Part shown: one piece after another, positions 50,449 through 59,416 of the stretch
Layout: each line of letters starts with the position of its first letter
Position numbering within the stretch: the first letter of the stretch is position 1
Assembly: GCA_964631325.1 (NCBI GenBank)
Contig: CAZVWJ010000008.1
Span: 23,371-87,370 of the forward strand
Length of the DNA stretch: 64,000 nucleotides
Direction of reading: 5' to 3'
From: CAZVWJ01 sp964631325
GTDB taxonomy: Bacteria > T1Sed10-126
Made by a program: the position numbers and the translations under genes
Notes under the pieces: generated by a model
Databases searched by the model: none
What the model was told of the DNA's origin: nothing
What the model saw: the letters and a program-made list of their open reading frames with translations, nothing else

Positions 50449-52824
50449 ATGAACACTGTCAGTCTCAGCAACGGTTGTCTTAATATTAATTCTCATCCGG
50501 TTTTTATTTTTTCCGGTGAACTACATTATTTTAGAGTAAAAATGGAAGAATGGAAAGACCGAATAAAAAAGGGCAAACAGGCCCGGTTGAATACCATTAG
50601 CTCCTATATCCCCTGGCGGTGGCATGCTCCTGATCCAAATACGCTTGATTTTGGAGCAAATAAGGTCAGAGAAAGAAACGTGGCCCGTTTTCTCGAGCTA
50701 ATTCAAGAGGAGGACCTTTATTTCATTGCCCGAATCGGACCAATCTGTCACGGGGAAATGACTAATGACGGTCTGCCCGGCTGGCTGCTCGATAAATATC
50801 CCGAAATTAAACTCCGCGACGATGCCGGCCGCACCAACCCCTACTCCAATCTCGTAGATTATCACCATCCGGTGCTACACGAAAAAATCAAGGAATGGTA
50901 CACGGCCCTGATTGAAGAACTCAGGCCATTTTTTTATACAAACGGCGGGCCGATTGTTCTCATTCAACTGGATAATGAAATTTCCATGCTGAACTGGCTT
51001 ACCAGTTCTCCCAACTACAACTCAAACAGCACTAAAATGTTTCGTTCATTTCTAAAGAAAAAATACAAAAATATTGAAACACTTAATTCCACGTTTAAAA
51101 CTGATTATCAAGATTTTAATGAAGTCGAACAGCCCAAGGAAAATTACCAGAGAGAAAAAGGTATATTTTTTTACGAATGGAGTGAATATTACCGGGAATA
51201 TTACGCCCGCTACTACGGATGTCTTTATGAAACGGTGAGAAATTTAAACGTCACCCTACCCGTGCTTGCCAATATCCCCCAGATTTATGATTACGACGTT
51301 AAAGGCCGGGGCAACATGGGCATTATGACAACCAGCATGTTTAAAAAATTTCCGGATTACGCCGAAGATCTCCTTTTTGGCGGTGCCTATCAGTACCGGC
51401 GGGTTGATTATGAAAATTTTACCGATATTTTTGCGATGACCGAGATGGTAAGGATGATTACCCCGGACGAACACCCGATAATTTGTGCAGAGATGCAGAC
51501 CGGTATTATGTTTGACCGGCCGGTTCTCTATCCCTCGGACGTGGAGCTTAATATAAAAACTTCAACGGGAACAGGCTTAAATGGAATTAATTGCTACATG
51601 TTTGCGGGCGGTGAAAATCGCCATAACATGGGGGGAATGGCCGACCATCACAACTGGCAGGCGGCCGTGGGAGCGGACGGTAAGCCGGCCGAACACTACT
51701 CCGCTCTCAGAAAAACCGGACAGATTCTTGATAATTTAAGTTCCTTGCTTCCCAAAACATCCCCCCTTCATGACCTGAATATGGGGCTTTATCTTCCTTA
51801 TTATCAAACCGAATACATGTCCGGTGCCGAAATCGACCAGCTCTCCGCGATACGCGACAGCAGCTATTTTGACGGTCTGCTGCGGCTGACCCGGCTGGCC
51901 GGATACTCCTACCGTTTTGTTGATCTCATGGCGGAACCTGTTGAAAATTTCAATGACACCACCTGGATATTTTCACTGGAACACATGGATCCAAACACCC
52001 AGAAAAACATAATCAGGCTGAGCGAAAAAGGAATTAACCTTTTATTGTACCCGAACATACCAAAATATGATTTAAACGGAGACAAATGCCCGCTTTTGAA
52101 AGAATATCTTGGCATCAAAGAAATAAGTTCCGCCCGGGGAGCAAATAAAGTCGTAAAACCCGAAAGTGAGTTTCGCTACTATGGAGGCGGATTTATGAAT
52201 CTGTTCACTCTTGATAAAGCTGCCGGGCAAGGGGCGGATATTCTTTACACCTCCCCTGGAAATACGCCAACCGCTTTCGAAATTCAGAAGGATAATTCAC
52301 GGGTTTTGATCTGCGGATTTGATCTTAACCACCGGTTTGATTTTCAGGTTGATTTGATCGAAAAGTTTGCCGGCCGGCATGGCGTCACCAGACATGTATC
52401 CGCCGATAACCGTTTTGTCGATCTACTGTTAAGGCGAGGAAAAGAAGGAAGTCTGCTTTTTGCCGCTAATTATACGGAGATGGACCAGCGAACGGATGTA
52501 AAAATCAGGGGAACTTTCCGGCCGGATAATTTTGCCCTCCGGGTGTCCGGTAGAACCGGACTAATTCTACCGGTTAATTATCAAATAAATGAAGAGCTGT
52601 TTCTCCATTACACAACCGCGGAAATAATAGACATGGAAAAAAACGGTGAACAGGTTGCCCTAATTTTGCAAAACCCTGGTCATGAAATAACCCTCTGTTA
52701 TACCGGGAATTATGAGCTTAGTCGACCCGAGCCAAAATCGATGGCTGAAAAAGACGGCTATTCCCATTATACTTGTGTACCGAGGGACAAGGAAAATATG
52801 AAAGTGGTTTTACAGAAAAAATAG
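50449..52824 (+). CDS. GH35 family glycosidase (beta-galactosidase-like)
   Basis: A ~791-aa enzyme with the GH35 opening SGELHYFRVKMEEWKDRIKK followed by ARLNTISSYIPWRWHAP. The acid/base motif GGPIVLIQLDNEIS places the catalytic Glu at position 179 of the longer reading. HPIICAEMQTG (E350) is the candidate nucleophile. Beta-sandwich domains follow (VLICGFDLNHRFDFQVDLIEK, LLFAANYTEMDQRTDV). There is no signal peptide, so it is probably cytoplasmic. GH35 includes beta-galactosidases and exo-beta-glucosaminidases, and the substrate here is unknown. The frame is open from an ATG at 50443, but GGGAG 9 nt before the ATG at 50449 favours the latter. It is divergently transcribed from lacI, sharing operator 2. 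Confidence 0.88.
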   Translation: MNTVSLSNGCLNINSHPVFIFSGELHYFRVKMEEWKDRIKKGKQARLNTISSYIPWRWHAPDPNTLDFGANKVRERNVARFLELIQEEDLYFIARIGPICHGEMTNDGLPGWLLDKYPEIKLRDDAGRTNPYSNLVDYHHPVLHEKIKEWYTALIEELRPFFYTNGGPIVLIQLDNEISMLNWLTSSPNYNSNSTKMFRSFLKKKYKNIETLNSTFKTDYQDFNEVEQPKENYQREKGIFFYEWSEYYREYYARYYGCLYETVRNLNVTLPVLANIPQIYDYDVKGRGNMGIMTTSMFKKFPDYAEDLLFGGAYQYRRVDYENFTDIFAMTEMVRMITPDEHPIICAEMQTGIMFDRPVLYPSDVELNIKTSTGTGLNGINCYMFAGGENRHNMGGMADHHNWQAAVGADGKPAEHYSALRKTGQILDNLSSLLPKTSPLHDLNMGLYLPYYQTEYMSGAEIDQLSAIRDSSYFDGLLRLTRLAGYSYRFVDLMAEPVENFNDTTWIFSLEHMDPNTQKNIIRLSEKGINLLLYPNIPKYDLNGDKCPLLKEYLGIKEISSARGANKVVKPESEFRYYGGGFMNLFTLDKAAGQGADILYTSPGNTPTAFEIQKDNSRVLICGFDLNHRFDFQVDLIEKFAGRHGVTRHVSADNRFVDLLLRRGKEGSLLFAANYTEMDQRTDVKIRGTFRPDNFALRVSGRTGLILPVNYQINEELFLHYTTAEIIDMEKNGEQVALILQNPGHEITLCYTGNYELSRPEPKSMAEKDGYSHYTCVPRDKENMKVVLQKK

Positions 52825-52911
52825 CATAATTATTTAACATCGCGGCAAACAGTTACAAAATAACTTTTCGAGTTATAGTCCAGTTCAGGTTCTAATAAGG
52901 GAGATACAAGC

Positions 52912-54279
52912 ATGGAAAACTACGAAGGAGAGGACAGAAGGGCGCCCCGGCTGGTCGGCAAAAAGGTCGACGTAAAAGTAAGCCAGGGAGAAAATTCGTG
53001 GCACGGATACACTACGGGGATGAATGAAAAAGGGTTAGGGGTTCGACTTAAGCCCGAGGAAGGAACCACCGGCACCCTCGCCAGGGAGCAACCCGTTGAA
53101 ATTATTCTCCAGGAAAAAGCACTGGAAGTCCCTCCAATCAAGGGAAATATCCTGCGTCTGGAAGGTTCGTGGGTGCCGGGCTATGAATGTTTTGTCGCCG
53201 TCGAGTTCGAAGAACTGCCGGAATACGATCTCCAGCAAATTAAGGAATATATAGAATGGCAGCGAAAAGATTATCTCACCGAGGAAGCCCCCCAGCGCAT
53301 CTGGTATATTTACCACAACGATAAACGATACGGGCCACTGACTTCGGAAGAAGTAGAAGAAGCAATAGAAAACAAGGACTGCGGCCCCACCGACCTGATC
53401 TGGAGCGCCGAACACGACAACTGGATCGAACTGGCCCAATCCCCGGTTTTTGGTGATCTGTTTCAGAAAACGACAGAGAAAGAAAACCATCAATCGTCCA
53501 TCACAAGGGCCGATAAAAAATCCGCCGGACAAAAATACAAAACGAGCCTGGCAATAACCATTATCATTCTGCTGACGGGGACGATCCTTTACCTCTTACT
53601 GTTCTCGCCCTCCGTTCGGGAAGAGAAAAGGGAAACCGTTTCTTCTCCACCGCCGGAAACAAAAATACAAAAATCAAAGAAAAATAAACCGCCAGGCCCA
53701 GAACCGGCGGCCGGGGAGAAAAAGAATAAAACAACAAAAGAAAATAATATCCAAATTGTGGACAGGGGCAATTCGAGCGCAACCCACAGTTCCGGGTATC
53801 TTTTAACGAATTTTAACAGTGGACAAAGAATAACCAGCGGCGGCGGTGCTTTTGGGGCCTGGTCTGCTTCCGGAGGTACCTGCCGGGAAAAAATCATTGA
53901 CGCCGAGAACCGGCGGCGAAACAAGGTGTGGAAAATAGATTACGATATTAACAAACCGGGAGCAATAGGGGGAACATGGCTTGAGTTGAAGGAGCTGGAC
54001 GGAAATAAGTACTCGCATCTGTCCTTTGAAATCAAGGGAATCGAGAACTTCTCAGAAACAATACGAGTAGAGTTAAAAGCTGCGAATGGTGCCCGGATGG
54101 GAAGCTGCCGGATAAGTGGTATCAGTAAATACTGGCAGACCGTCAAAATTCCCCTGAAAAAATTTACCGATCTGGGCAGTAAAAAGAACTTGAATGAATT
54201 GACCTTCGTCTTCAATTCTGAAGTATGCGGAACAAATATAAAAGGTACCTATTACGTAGATAATATTCTTTTCCGGTGA
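52912..54279 (+). CDS. PilZ-GYF_2-TM-carbohydrate-binding fusion protein
   Basis: A 455-aa protein joining an N-terminal PilZ-like domain (residues ~8-118), a GYF_2/DUF4339 domain (~131-184: WYIYHNDKRYGPLTSEEVEE ... WSAEHDNWIELAQSPVFGDL), one membrane helix (LAITIIILLTGTILYLLLF, ~213-231), a charged linker and a C-terminal CIA30/CBM11-like beta-sandwich (NFNSGQRITSGGGAFGAWSA ... GTYYVDNILF). In PilZ the RxxxR motif is intact (R9-R10-A-P-R13), but the second motif reads N38-E-K40-G-L-G43, i.e. NxKxxG instead of (D/N)xSxxG. The topology would put PilZ and GYF in the cytoplasm and the sugar-binding domain outside. It sits inside the glucan locus, overlapping the frame of the next binding-protein gene. 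Confidence 0.85.
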   Translation: MENYEGEDRRAPRLVGKKVDVKVSQGENSWHGYTTGMNEKGLGVRLKPEEGTTGTLAREQPVEIILQEKALEVPPIKGNILRLEGSWVPGYECFVAVEFEELPEYDLQQIKEYIEWQRKDYLTEEAPQRIWYIYHNDKRYGPLTSEEVEEAIENKDCGPTDLIWSAEHDNWIELAQSPVFGDLFQKTTEKENHQSSITRADKKSAGQKYKTSLAITIIILLTGTILYLLLFSPSVREEKRETVSSPPPETKIQKSKKNKPPGPEPAAGEKKNKTTKENNIQIVDRGNSSATHSSGYLLTNFNSGQRITSGGGAFGAWSASGGTCREKIIDAENRRRNKVWKIDYDINKPGAIGGTWLELKELDGNKYSHLSFEIKGIENFSETIRVELKAANGARMGSCRISGISKYWQTVKIPLKKFTDLGSKKNLNELTFVFNSEVCGTNIKGTYYVDNILFR

Positions 54280-54290
54280 GGGAGCAACAA

Positions 54291-55562
54291 ATGAAAATCA
54301 GAAGCCGCTATATCATTTATCTGCTTTTTTTCTTAATTCTGTTTTTCTCCCTTTATTTCTTTTCTTCGGGTGAACGACTGTATATCAATGAAAATCCGGG
54401 TAAATTAAGGGTCTGGATGTTCGGAAATGAAGGGGAACTCATCGGACCGCTGCTGGAAGAATTTGAACGGCGCCATCCGAAAACAGAAGTAATCCTGGAA
54501 AAATTTGACTGGGACTCTAAAAAAGTTCACCGGCTGGGTGAGTTGCCGGAAGAAGATCTACCCGACGTCTGTCATTTCGGGACAACCTGGATGGCGGAAC
54601 ATATTTACAAGAACAACCTCCTCAATCTGAGCTGGTTTTTTAACCGCCAGCGAGCAACCAGAATTAAAAAAGAAGATTTTTACGCAGAAACCTGGGAATC
54701 CTGCAAACTACAGAGAAACGTCTATGGAATCCCGTGGTATATAGATGTTCGACTACTTTATTATAATCGCGATATACTGGAAAAAGCCGGTTTTACCTCT
54801 CCCCCGGAAACCTGGAAAGAAATGTTTGTATACTGCAAAAAGCTGAAGGAAATTTATCCTGAGGAAGGTGATTTTTATCCACTGGCCCTCCCTTTCGATA
54901 ATTGGGATGTGCCGTTGATGCTTTTATACAGCAGCGGAGTGGACCTTTTCCCGATAACCGCAGAGAAGCCGGAAATCACCAGTCCGAAAGCGGTAAAAAC
55001 ATTGGAACTTTATCGGGAATTCTTCAAGCACGGTTATTCTGCGAGCAAAAGTCCCGGTGCTAATTATAATGTGGAAGAGGAATTAAAAAATCAACGGTTG
55101 GCTATGACTTTTGCCGGCACCTGGTTGGCCCGTAAGCTGGAAAAACAGGACACAATAAACTGGGGGGTAACCACTATTCCGACCAACAGTGATAAAGAAC
55201 CGGGAATTTCGTTCCTCGGTGGGGGAACCCTGGTAATTCCCCGGCAAGCACAAAATCACCTGCTGGCCTGGGAACTGATCAAATTTTTAACTTCAGTTCC
55301 CAACCAGCGCCATGTTTTCAAAAAAATGGGCGACCTGCCGGCAAGAAAAATAAAGTGGGATAAAAAAATGCCGGATTGGTACAGAGCAGCCGGCAAGCAG
55401 ATAATGCATACCAAGCAGCCACCCAATATACCTCAATGGAAAAAAATCAGCGGAGTTCTGGCTCAAACTGTTGAATCAATTGTTATCCGGCAGGGTAATG
55501 TTAAAGAAGAACTCATTAAACTAAACAACAAAAACAAAAAAATTCTTAAAAAATCGAACTAA
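54291..55562 (+). CDS. ABC extracellular sugar-binding protein, free paralogue
   Basis: A ~423-aa family-1 solute-binding protein anchored by an N-terminal hydrophobic segment (YIIYLLFFLILFFSLYFF). The binding domain parallels the fused copy (LRVWMFGNEGELIGPLLEEF ... LPDVCHFGTTWM ... YGIPWYIDVRLLYYNRDILE ... GTWLARKLEKQDTINWGVTT), indicating duplication of the same receptor type. The frame is open from a GTG at 54276 inside the upstream gene; the ATG at 54291 with GAGGGAG 5 nt upstream is the likelier start. With no permease of its own it may feed the same transporter or act as a sensor with the adjacent PilZ fusion (inference). Confidence 0.88.
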   Translation: MKIRSRYIIYLLFFLILFFSLYFFSSGERLYINENPGKLRVWMFGNEGELIGPLLEEFERRHPKTEVILEKFDWDSKKVHRLGELPEEDLPDVCHFGTTWMAEHIYKNNLLNLSWFFNRQRATRIKKEDFYAETWESCKLQRNVYGIPWYIDVRLLYYNRDILEKAGFTSPPETWKEMFVYCKKLKEIYPEEGDFYPLALPFDNWDVPLMLLYSSGVDLFPITAEKPEITSPKAVKTLELYREFFKHGYSASKSPGANYNVEEELKNQRLAMTFAGTWLARKLEKQDTINWGVTTIPTNSDKEPGISFLGGGTLVIPRQAQNHLLAWELIKFLTSVPNQRHVFKKMGDLPARKIKWDKKMPDWYRAAGKQIMHTKQPPNIPQWKKISGVLAQTVESIVIRQGNVKEELIKLNNKNKKILKKSN

Positions 55563-55603
55563 AGGTTGTATATTAGTAAATAGGGTTGTTTTTTAAGTGG
55601 CTT

Positions 55604-55617
55604 TGAAAGCGCTTACA
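55604..55617. promoter_or_regulatory. LacI-type operator (site 3) upstream of pseudopilin gene
   Basis: TGAAAGCGCTTACA, differing from sites 1 and 2 mainly in the left half and sharing the CGCTTACA half-site. It lies 50 nt before the pseudopilin start. The upstream sequence has no strong -35/-10 pair in the position seen at sites 1 and 2. Confidence 0.7.
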
Positions 55618-55666
55618 GAAGGTGAGCTAAGTCGCATACCGTGCCCTGAAAGGTCAGGTGGAAATA

Positions 55667-56134
55667 ATGGTTGATAAAATGTCTTCACCGTTTTTTCACA
55701 GGGAAAACAGGGGGTTCACTCTGATTGAACTCCTGGTGGTGGTTGCTATCGTTGGCATTCTGGCGGCGGCCGCCATTCCCAGAATAATGGATGCCGTCCA
55801 AAAAGCTCGGGAAGCAAAAACCAGGTCCCATCTTAATACTCTAAGAAAATGTCTTAAATTATATCGCATCGAACATGGGAATTATCCCGACCACCTGGGA
55901 GATCTAAGTGGGTCCGGATGTATCGCCTCCAGTGAAGCAGTTATACCAGAAACAGTCGGAGACGGGCCTCTGCCGGGAACACAGGTAACCGAAGGTGATT
56001 TTTGGAGCCACGTAGGAGAAGTCGAATCAGCCGGCAGCCAGGGGGGGTGGAATTACTGGCCCGAAAAGGGCGCGGTCTGGATAGATGAGGACAACGTTTC
56101 ACTGCTTAATGGCCAAACCTATAACCACTGGTAA
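55667..56134 (+). CDS. Type II secretion pseudopilin-like protein (GspG/PulG type)
   Basis: A ~155-aa prepilin-like protein. The class III signal is textbook: NRG cleavage site then FTLIELLVVVAIVGILAAAA, with Glu at +5 of the mature form, followed by the conserved IPRIMDAVQKAREAKTRSHL and a GspG-like ALKLYRIEHGNYP-type motif (here CLKLYRIEHGNYPDHLGDL). The rest is a small beta-rich head ending WNYWPEKGAVWIDEDN. Two Cys residues are present. It is a single gene rather than part of a gsp cluster. The ATG at 55667 has AGGTGG 5 nt upstream. The LacI-type operator 50 nt upstream suggests it is induced with the sugar locus. Confidence 0.88.
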   Translation: MVDKMSSPFFHRENRGFTLIELLVVVAIVGILAAAAIPRIMDAVQKAREAKTRSHLNTLRKCLKLYRIEHGNYPDHLGDLSGSGCIASSEAVIPETVGDGPLPGTQVTEGDFWSHVGEVESAGSQGGWNYWPEKGAVWIDEDNVSLLNGQTYNHW

Positions 56135-56192
56135 TTTATATTTATTTTGCCAGGCTTAGCTTGTTTGATTTGAAGAGGAGTAGATTTTTATC

Positions 56193-56267
56193 TTGACACC
56201 CCGGGCTTGAAAAGGTACTCTTTTTTGTAGTTTTTTATTGTTTTAAGAATTATTGAAAGCGCTTACA
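56193..56267 (+). promoter_or_regulatory. Promoter and LacI-type operator (site 4) upstream of CBM lipoprotein
   Basis: TTGACA (56193-56198), 17 nt and TACTCT (56216-56221) form a plausible promoter. The operator TGAAAGCGCTTACA (56254-56267), identical to site 3, lies downstream of it, a roadblock position ahead of the gene at 56290. Confidence 0.65.
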
Positions 56268-56289
56268 TAAACTTGCGAAGGGAGTTGAT

Positions 56290-56982
56290 GTGAAAATGAG
56301 AAAAATAATGATTGCAGTTCTCATTATCTCGGTGAGTATGTTAGGTGCCTGCGGAGGGGATGAAGAAGACTCCACTTATAAGGTTTCCCGGGGTGAAAAA
56401 ACTGAACCTGCTCAAAAAGCCAAATCAACCCCCTCGCCTTCGTCCGAAAAAACAACCAAAGGGGAACAACCTTCAGCCGAACCGGTGCTGATCGCTGATT
56501 TTAATAACGAAGAACGGAAAAACAACCTCGGAGCGACCTTCGGAGCCTGGGATAAGGATACTGACGATAATTCTCAGACGGCTTCCGAAACCCTGGATTT
56601 CAGTGTTCACCACGGACAATCGGGTGGGTCATTAAAACTATTTTATGACGTTGATTCCCCCAATCCGGCTTATAATGGTCTCTGGATGAAATTAAAATCT
56701 TTGCCGACCAAAGGCCACAAATATCTTACCTTCTGGATTAAAGGTGACCCCGCCCGCGGATTTAGCGAAGTATGCAAGATTGAACTGAAGGGCGAAGGTA
56801 CCTCCTACAGTACTTACATCAGGGATATAGGTCCCCAGTGGAAAAAAGAAAAATTGTCTCTGTTGGGAGACTTTAACATTACCGAGGATATAACTCTTTC
56901 CGAGTTCGTGTTGGTCTTTGAAGACCAAACCGCAACCACAAAAGAGGGAGTTATTTATCTGGATGACGTAAAACTGAAGTAA
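56290..56982 (+). CDS. Lipoprotein with CIA30/CBM11-like carbohydrate-binding domain
   Basis: A 230-aa lipoprotein with lipobox LGAC (IAVLIISVSMLGAC), a ~50-residue Ser/Lys/Glu/Pro linker and a single beta-sandwich (VLIADFNNEERKNNLGATFG ... AYNGLWMKLKSLPTKGHKYL ... GVIYLDDVKLK). The domain is of the same type as the C-terminus of the PilZ fusion and the N-domain of the 576-aa lipoprotein. It is probably a surface or periplasmic glucan-binding protein. It starts with GTG at 56290 (GGAG 5 nt upstream) or ATG at 56296. A strong terminator follows. Confidence 0.82.
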   Translation: MKMRKIMIAVLIISVSMLGACGGDEEDSTYKVSRGEKTEPAQKAKSTPSPSSEKTTKGEQPSAEPVLIADFNNEERKNNLGATFGAWDKDTDDNSQTASETLDFSVHHGQSGGSLKLFYDVDSPNPAYNGLWMKLKSLPTKGHKYLTFWIKGDPARGFSEVCKIELKGEGTSYSTYIRDIGPQWKKEKLSLLGDFNITEDITLSEFVLVFEDQTATTKEGVIYLDDVKLK

Positions 56983-57005
56983 AATAAACGGGAACTATAA
57001 CCAGG

Positions 57006-57044
57006 AAAGGAGAAACCACTTGCCCGGTGGTTTCTCCTTTTTTT
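57006..57044 (+). terminator. Rho-independent terminator
   Basis: A 14-bp stem, AAAGGAGAAACCAC (57006-57019) with GTGGTTTCTCCTTT (57027-57040), loop TTGCCCG, running into a T tract to 57044. It ends transcription after the CBM lipoprotein gene. Confidence 0.93.
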
Positions 57045-57088
57045 ATTTCCACTTTCCTTATCACAATTCAAAAGAAAGGACTGCTTAA

Positions 57089-59380
57089 ATGAAAAAAATA
57101 GTTTTAACCGCTTTACTGTCAATTATTTCTCTTCTTGTTTTCTCTTGTTTTCAAACGTCCAAACCCTATCACGGAGATTTGAGAAAAATCGCTCAAAATG
57201 TTCGTGCTTCAACCAGCCAGAAGGGGCATCTGGCAGGTTACGCTTTTGACGGAGATGAAAAAACTCGCTGGTCAAGTGAATTCAAAGACCACCAGTGGCT
57301 ACTTGTGGATCTCGGTCACGTTTGTGACATTACCAAATTTATAATCACCTGGGAAAATGCCTACGCCAAAAAATATGAAATATCGGTGGGGACAAGCAAG
57401 AATACCCTGGATGAAATAGTGACTATTGAGAACGGGCAGGGCGGAACCGAAAGAATCAAACTCAAAGAATCCGTAAGAGGACGCTACGTCAAACTCCACG
57501 CCATTGAAAGGGGCACAAAATGGGGAAATTCCATCTATGAGTTTAAAATTTTCGGTCACTCCCCGGTTCCACTCCCGGAGGGCGGGGGATTAATTAACTA
57601 CGACCTAAAGCGTAAAAAATCAGCCCGGGAACAAAAAATATTCAAAGAACACAAAAAATTACTCGCCAACGCGAAAAATGATCCTGCCACCTCCGGTAAC
57701 CTGAACGACACCAAATTTTTAAGACTAATTCAAAAAAGAGCCTTCAATTACTTCTGGTATGAAGCTCATCCCGTAACCGGACTTATCCCTGATAAAGCAC
57801 AAAATTTCAAGCCCACCTGGGAACCCTACAATGCCAGCGTGGCCAACTCTGGCTTCGGACTTTCCGCCATCCCTGTTGGAGTGGAAAACGGCTGGATTAC
57901 CAGAAAAGAAGGTTATAAACGAGCTCTGAAAACCCTGAAATTTTTGCGAGACAGGGCAGCCCGTAAAAACGGATTCTATTATCATTTTCTGAAATGTAAA
58001 AATGGCAGCCGGGTTGGAAACTCAGAACTTTCTTCCATAGACAGCGGGCTCTTTTTGATGGGGTTAATTACCGTCATGGAATATTTTGATGAACCTGTAT
58101 TAAATAGAATCGGCTGGAAAATATATGACCGGGTCGACTGGCAGTGGATGCTCGATAACCGGGATTTTCTTTCCATGGGCTGGAAACCGGAAAGCGGTTT
58201 TATAGAATACCAGTGGCGCAATATGGACGAAGGATACCTGCTTTACTTTCTGGCCCTCGGGAGCCGGAAACATACTCTTGAACCTGACCACTGGGACCGG
58301 CTTGAACGCAGCCAGGCGGAGTTTAAAGATTATGAGTTTCTGAAAAGTGGTGACTTTCAATCTATTTTTCGCTTCCAGTATCCCCTGCTCTGGCTGGAAT
58401 TAGAAGACAAACACGATGATTATGCAAATTATTTTGAAAGTTCAGTTAATGCGGTTAGAGCCTGTCGCCAGTATTGCCTGGTTATGAGTGAGATTTATCC
58501 CGGTTACGGTCCCTTTACATGGGGGCTGGGAGCGGCCGAAAATATTGAGAATACCTACAAGATTTTTGGGTTTCCGCCCGGCTCGCCCCAGGCAAAAACA
58601 GAAGGAACGGTTGTCCCCTATGCAATCGGAGGCTCCACTTTTCTTATCCCCGAGATAGCTATCCCCTCTTTGAGACATATTTACGATCACCATCATTACA
58701 CCTGGGGAAAGTATGGTTTTGCCGACTCTTTTCATCCCGAAAAGGAGGAAGCTTCCGATAATGTTTTAGGACTGGACCAGGGAACTATATTGCTCGGAAT
58801 TGAAAATTATTTAACCAACCTCCCTCACCGGTTAGTAATGAAAAATCCGGCTATTCAACGGGCGTTCAATAAAATCGGCTTCACCCCCGAAAAACAGACC
58901 TCCGTTAAAACGTTACCGACGGATCTTTCCGGCAAATGGTTTTTTCACGCTGGAAACCTGGCTGACACTGATAAGATCAATCCGACAAAAGATAACTGGG
59001 AAAAGATTATTGTTCCCGACCGTTGGGAAAACCAGGGCCACTCCGGTCTTGACGGGGTGGGATTTTACTATCGGACTTTTACTCTGTCCAAAAAGAAACT
59101 GGATAGTTGGGATGAGCCAGTGCTTCATATTGGCGGGATCGATGACAGTGATAAATGTTATGTAAACGGGATTAAAGTTGGTGAGAAACAGGGGTTCCGG
59201 GAAAAAAGGGTTTATAAGCTCCCCCCGGATTTACTCCGGGAGGGAAAAAATAGGATCCTGATCCGGGTCTCAGACACAGGAGGATATGGAGGAATTTGGT
59301 ATCGTCCGGTAGAAATAGGTCCTTATATGCCCCGGACCTGGATGCCCGTGGACAAATCAAAATCAAAACTAAATTTCTGA
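57089..59380 (+). CDS. Lipoprotein: discoidin - GH144/PF10091-like glucanase - jelly-roll sugar-binding domain
   Basis: A 763-aa lipoprotein (lipobox LVFSC, Cys20). Residues ~33-157 form an F5/8 type C (discoidin) domain (YAFDGDEKTRWSSE ... WLLVDLGHVCDITKF). Residues ~208-600 match the PF10091 glycoamylase-like/GH144 pattern (GLIPDKAQNF, ASVANSGFGLSAIPVGVENG, SELSSIDSGLFLMGLITVME, SMGWKPESGFIEYQWRNMDE, GLDQGTILLGIENYL). GH144 members are endo-beta-1,2-glucanases; other activities cannot be excluded. Residues ~615-755 are a GH2-type galactose-binding-like jelly roll (GVGFYYRTFTLSKKKLDSW ... GGYGGIWYRPVEIG). It is an envelope enzyme likely to generate oligosaccharides for the importer. AAAGGA RBS. 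It is preceded by a terminator, so it has its own promoter. Confidence 0.85.
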   Translation: MKKIVLTALLSIISLLVFSCFQTSKPYHGDLRKIAQNVRASTSQKGHLAGYAFDGDEKTRWSSEFKDHQWLLVDLGHVCDITKFIITWENAYAKKYEISVGTSKNTLDEIVTIENGQGGTERIKLKESVRGRYVKLHAIERGTKWGNSIYEFKIFGHSPVPLPEGGGLINYDLKRKKSAREQKIFKEHKKLLANAKNDPATSGNLNDTKFLRLIQKRAFNYFWYEAHPVTGLIPDKAQNFKPTWEPYNASVANSGFGLSAIPVGVENGWITRKEGYKRALKTLKFLRDRAARKNGFYYHFLKCKNGSRVGNSELSSIDSGLFLMGLITVMEYFDEPVLNRIGWKIYDRVDWQWMLDNRDFLSMGWKPESGFIEYQWRNMDEGYLLYFLALGSRKHTLEPDHWDRLERSQAEFKDYEFLKSGDFQSIFRFQYPLLWLELEDKHDDYANYFESSVNAVRACRQYCLVMSEIYPGYGPFTWGLGAAENIENTYKIFGFPPGSPQAKTEGTVVPYAIGGSTFLIPEIAIPSLRHIYDHHHYTWGKYGFADSFHPEKEEASDNVLGLDQGTILLGIENYLTNLPHRLVMKNPAIQRAFNKIGFTPEKQTSVKTLPTDLSGKWFFHAGNLADTDKINPTKDNWEKIIVPDRWENQGHSGLDGVGFYYRTFTLSKKKLDSWDEPVLHIGGIDDSDKCYVNGIKVGEKQGFREKRVYKLPPDLLREGKNRILIRVSDTGGYGGIWYRPVEIGPYMPRTWMPVDKSKSKLNF

Positions 59381-59416
59381 GTAATACGGATTAATACTGT
59401 AATAATTTCAGGTTTT

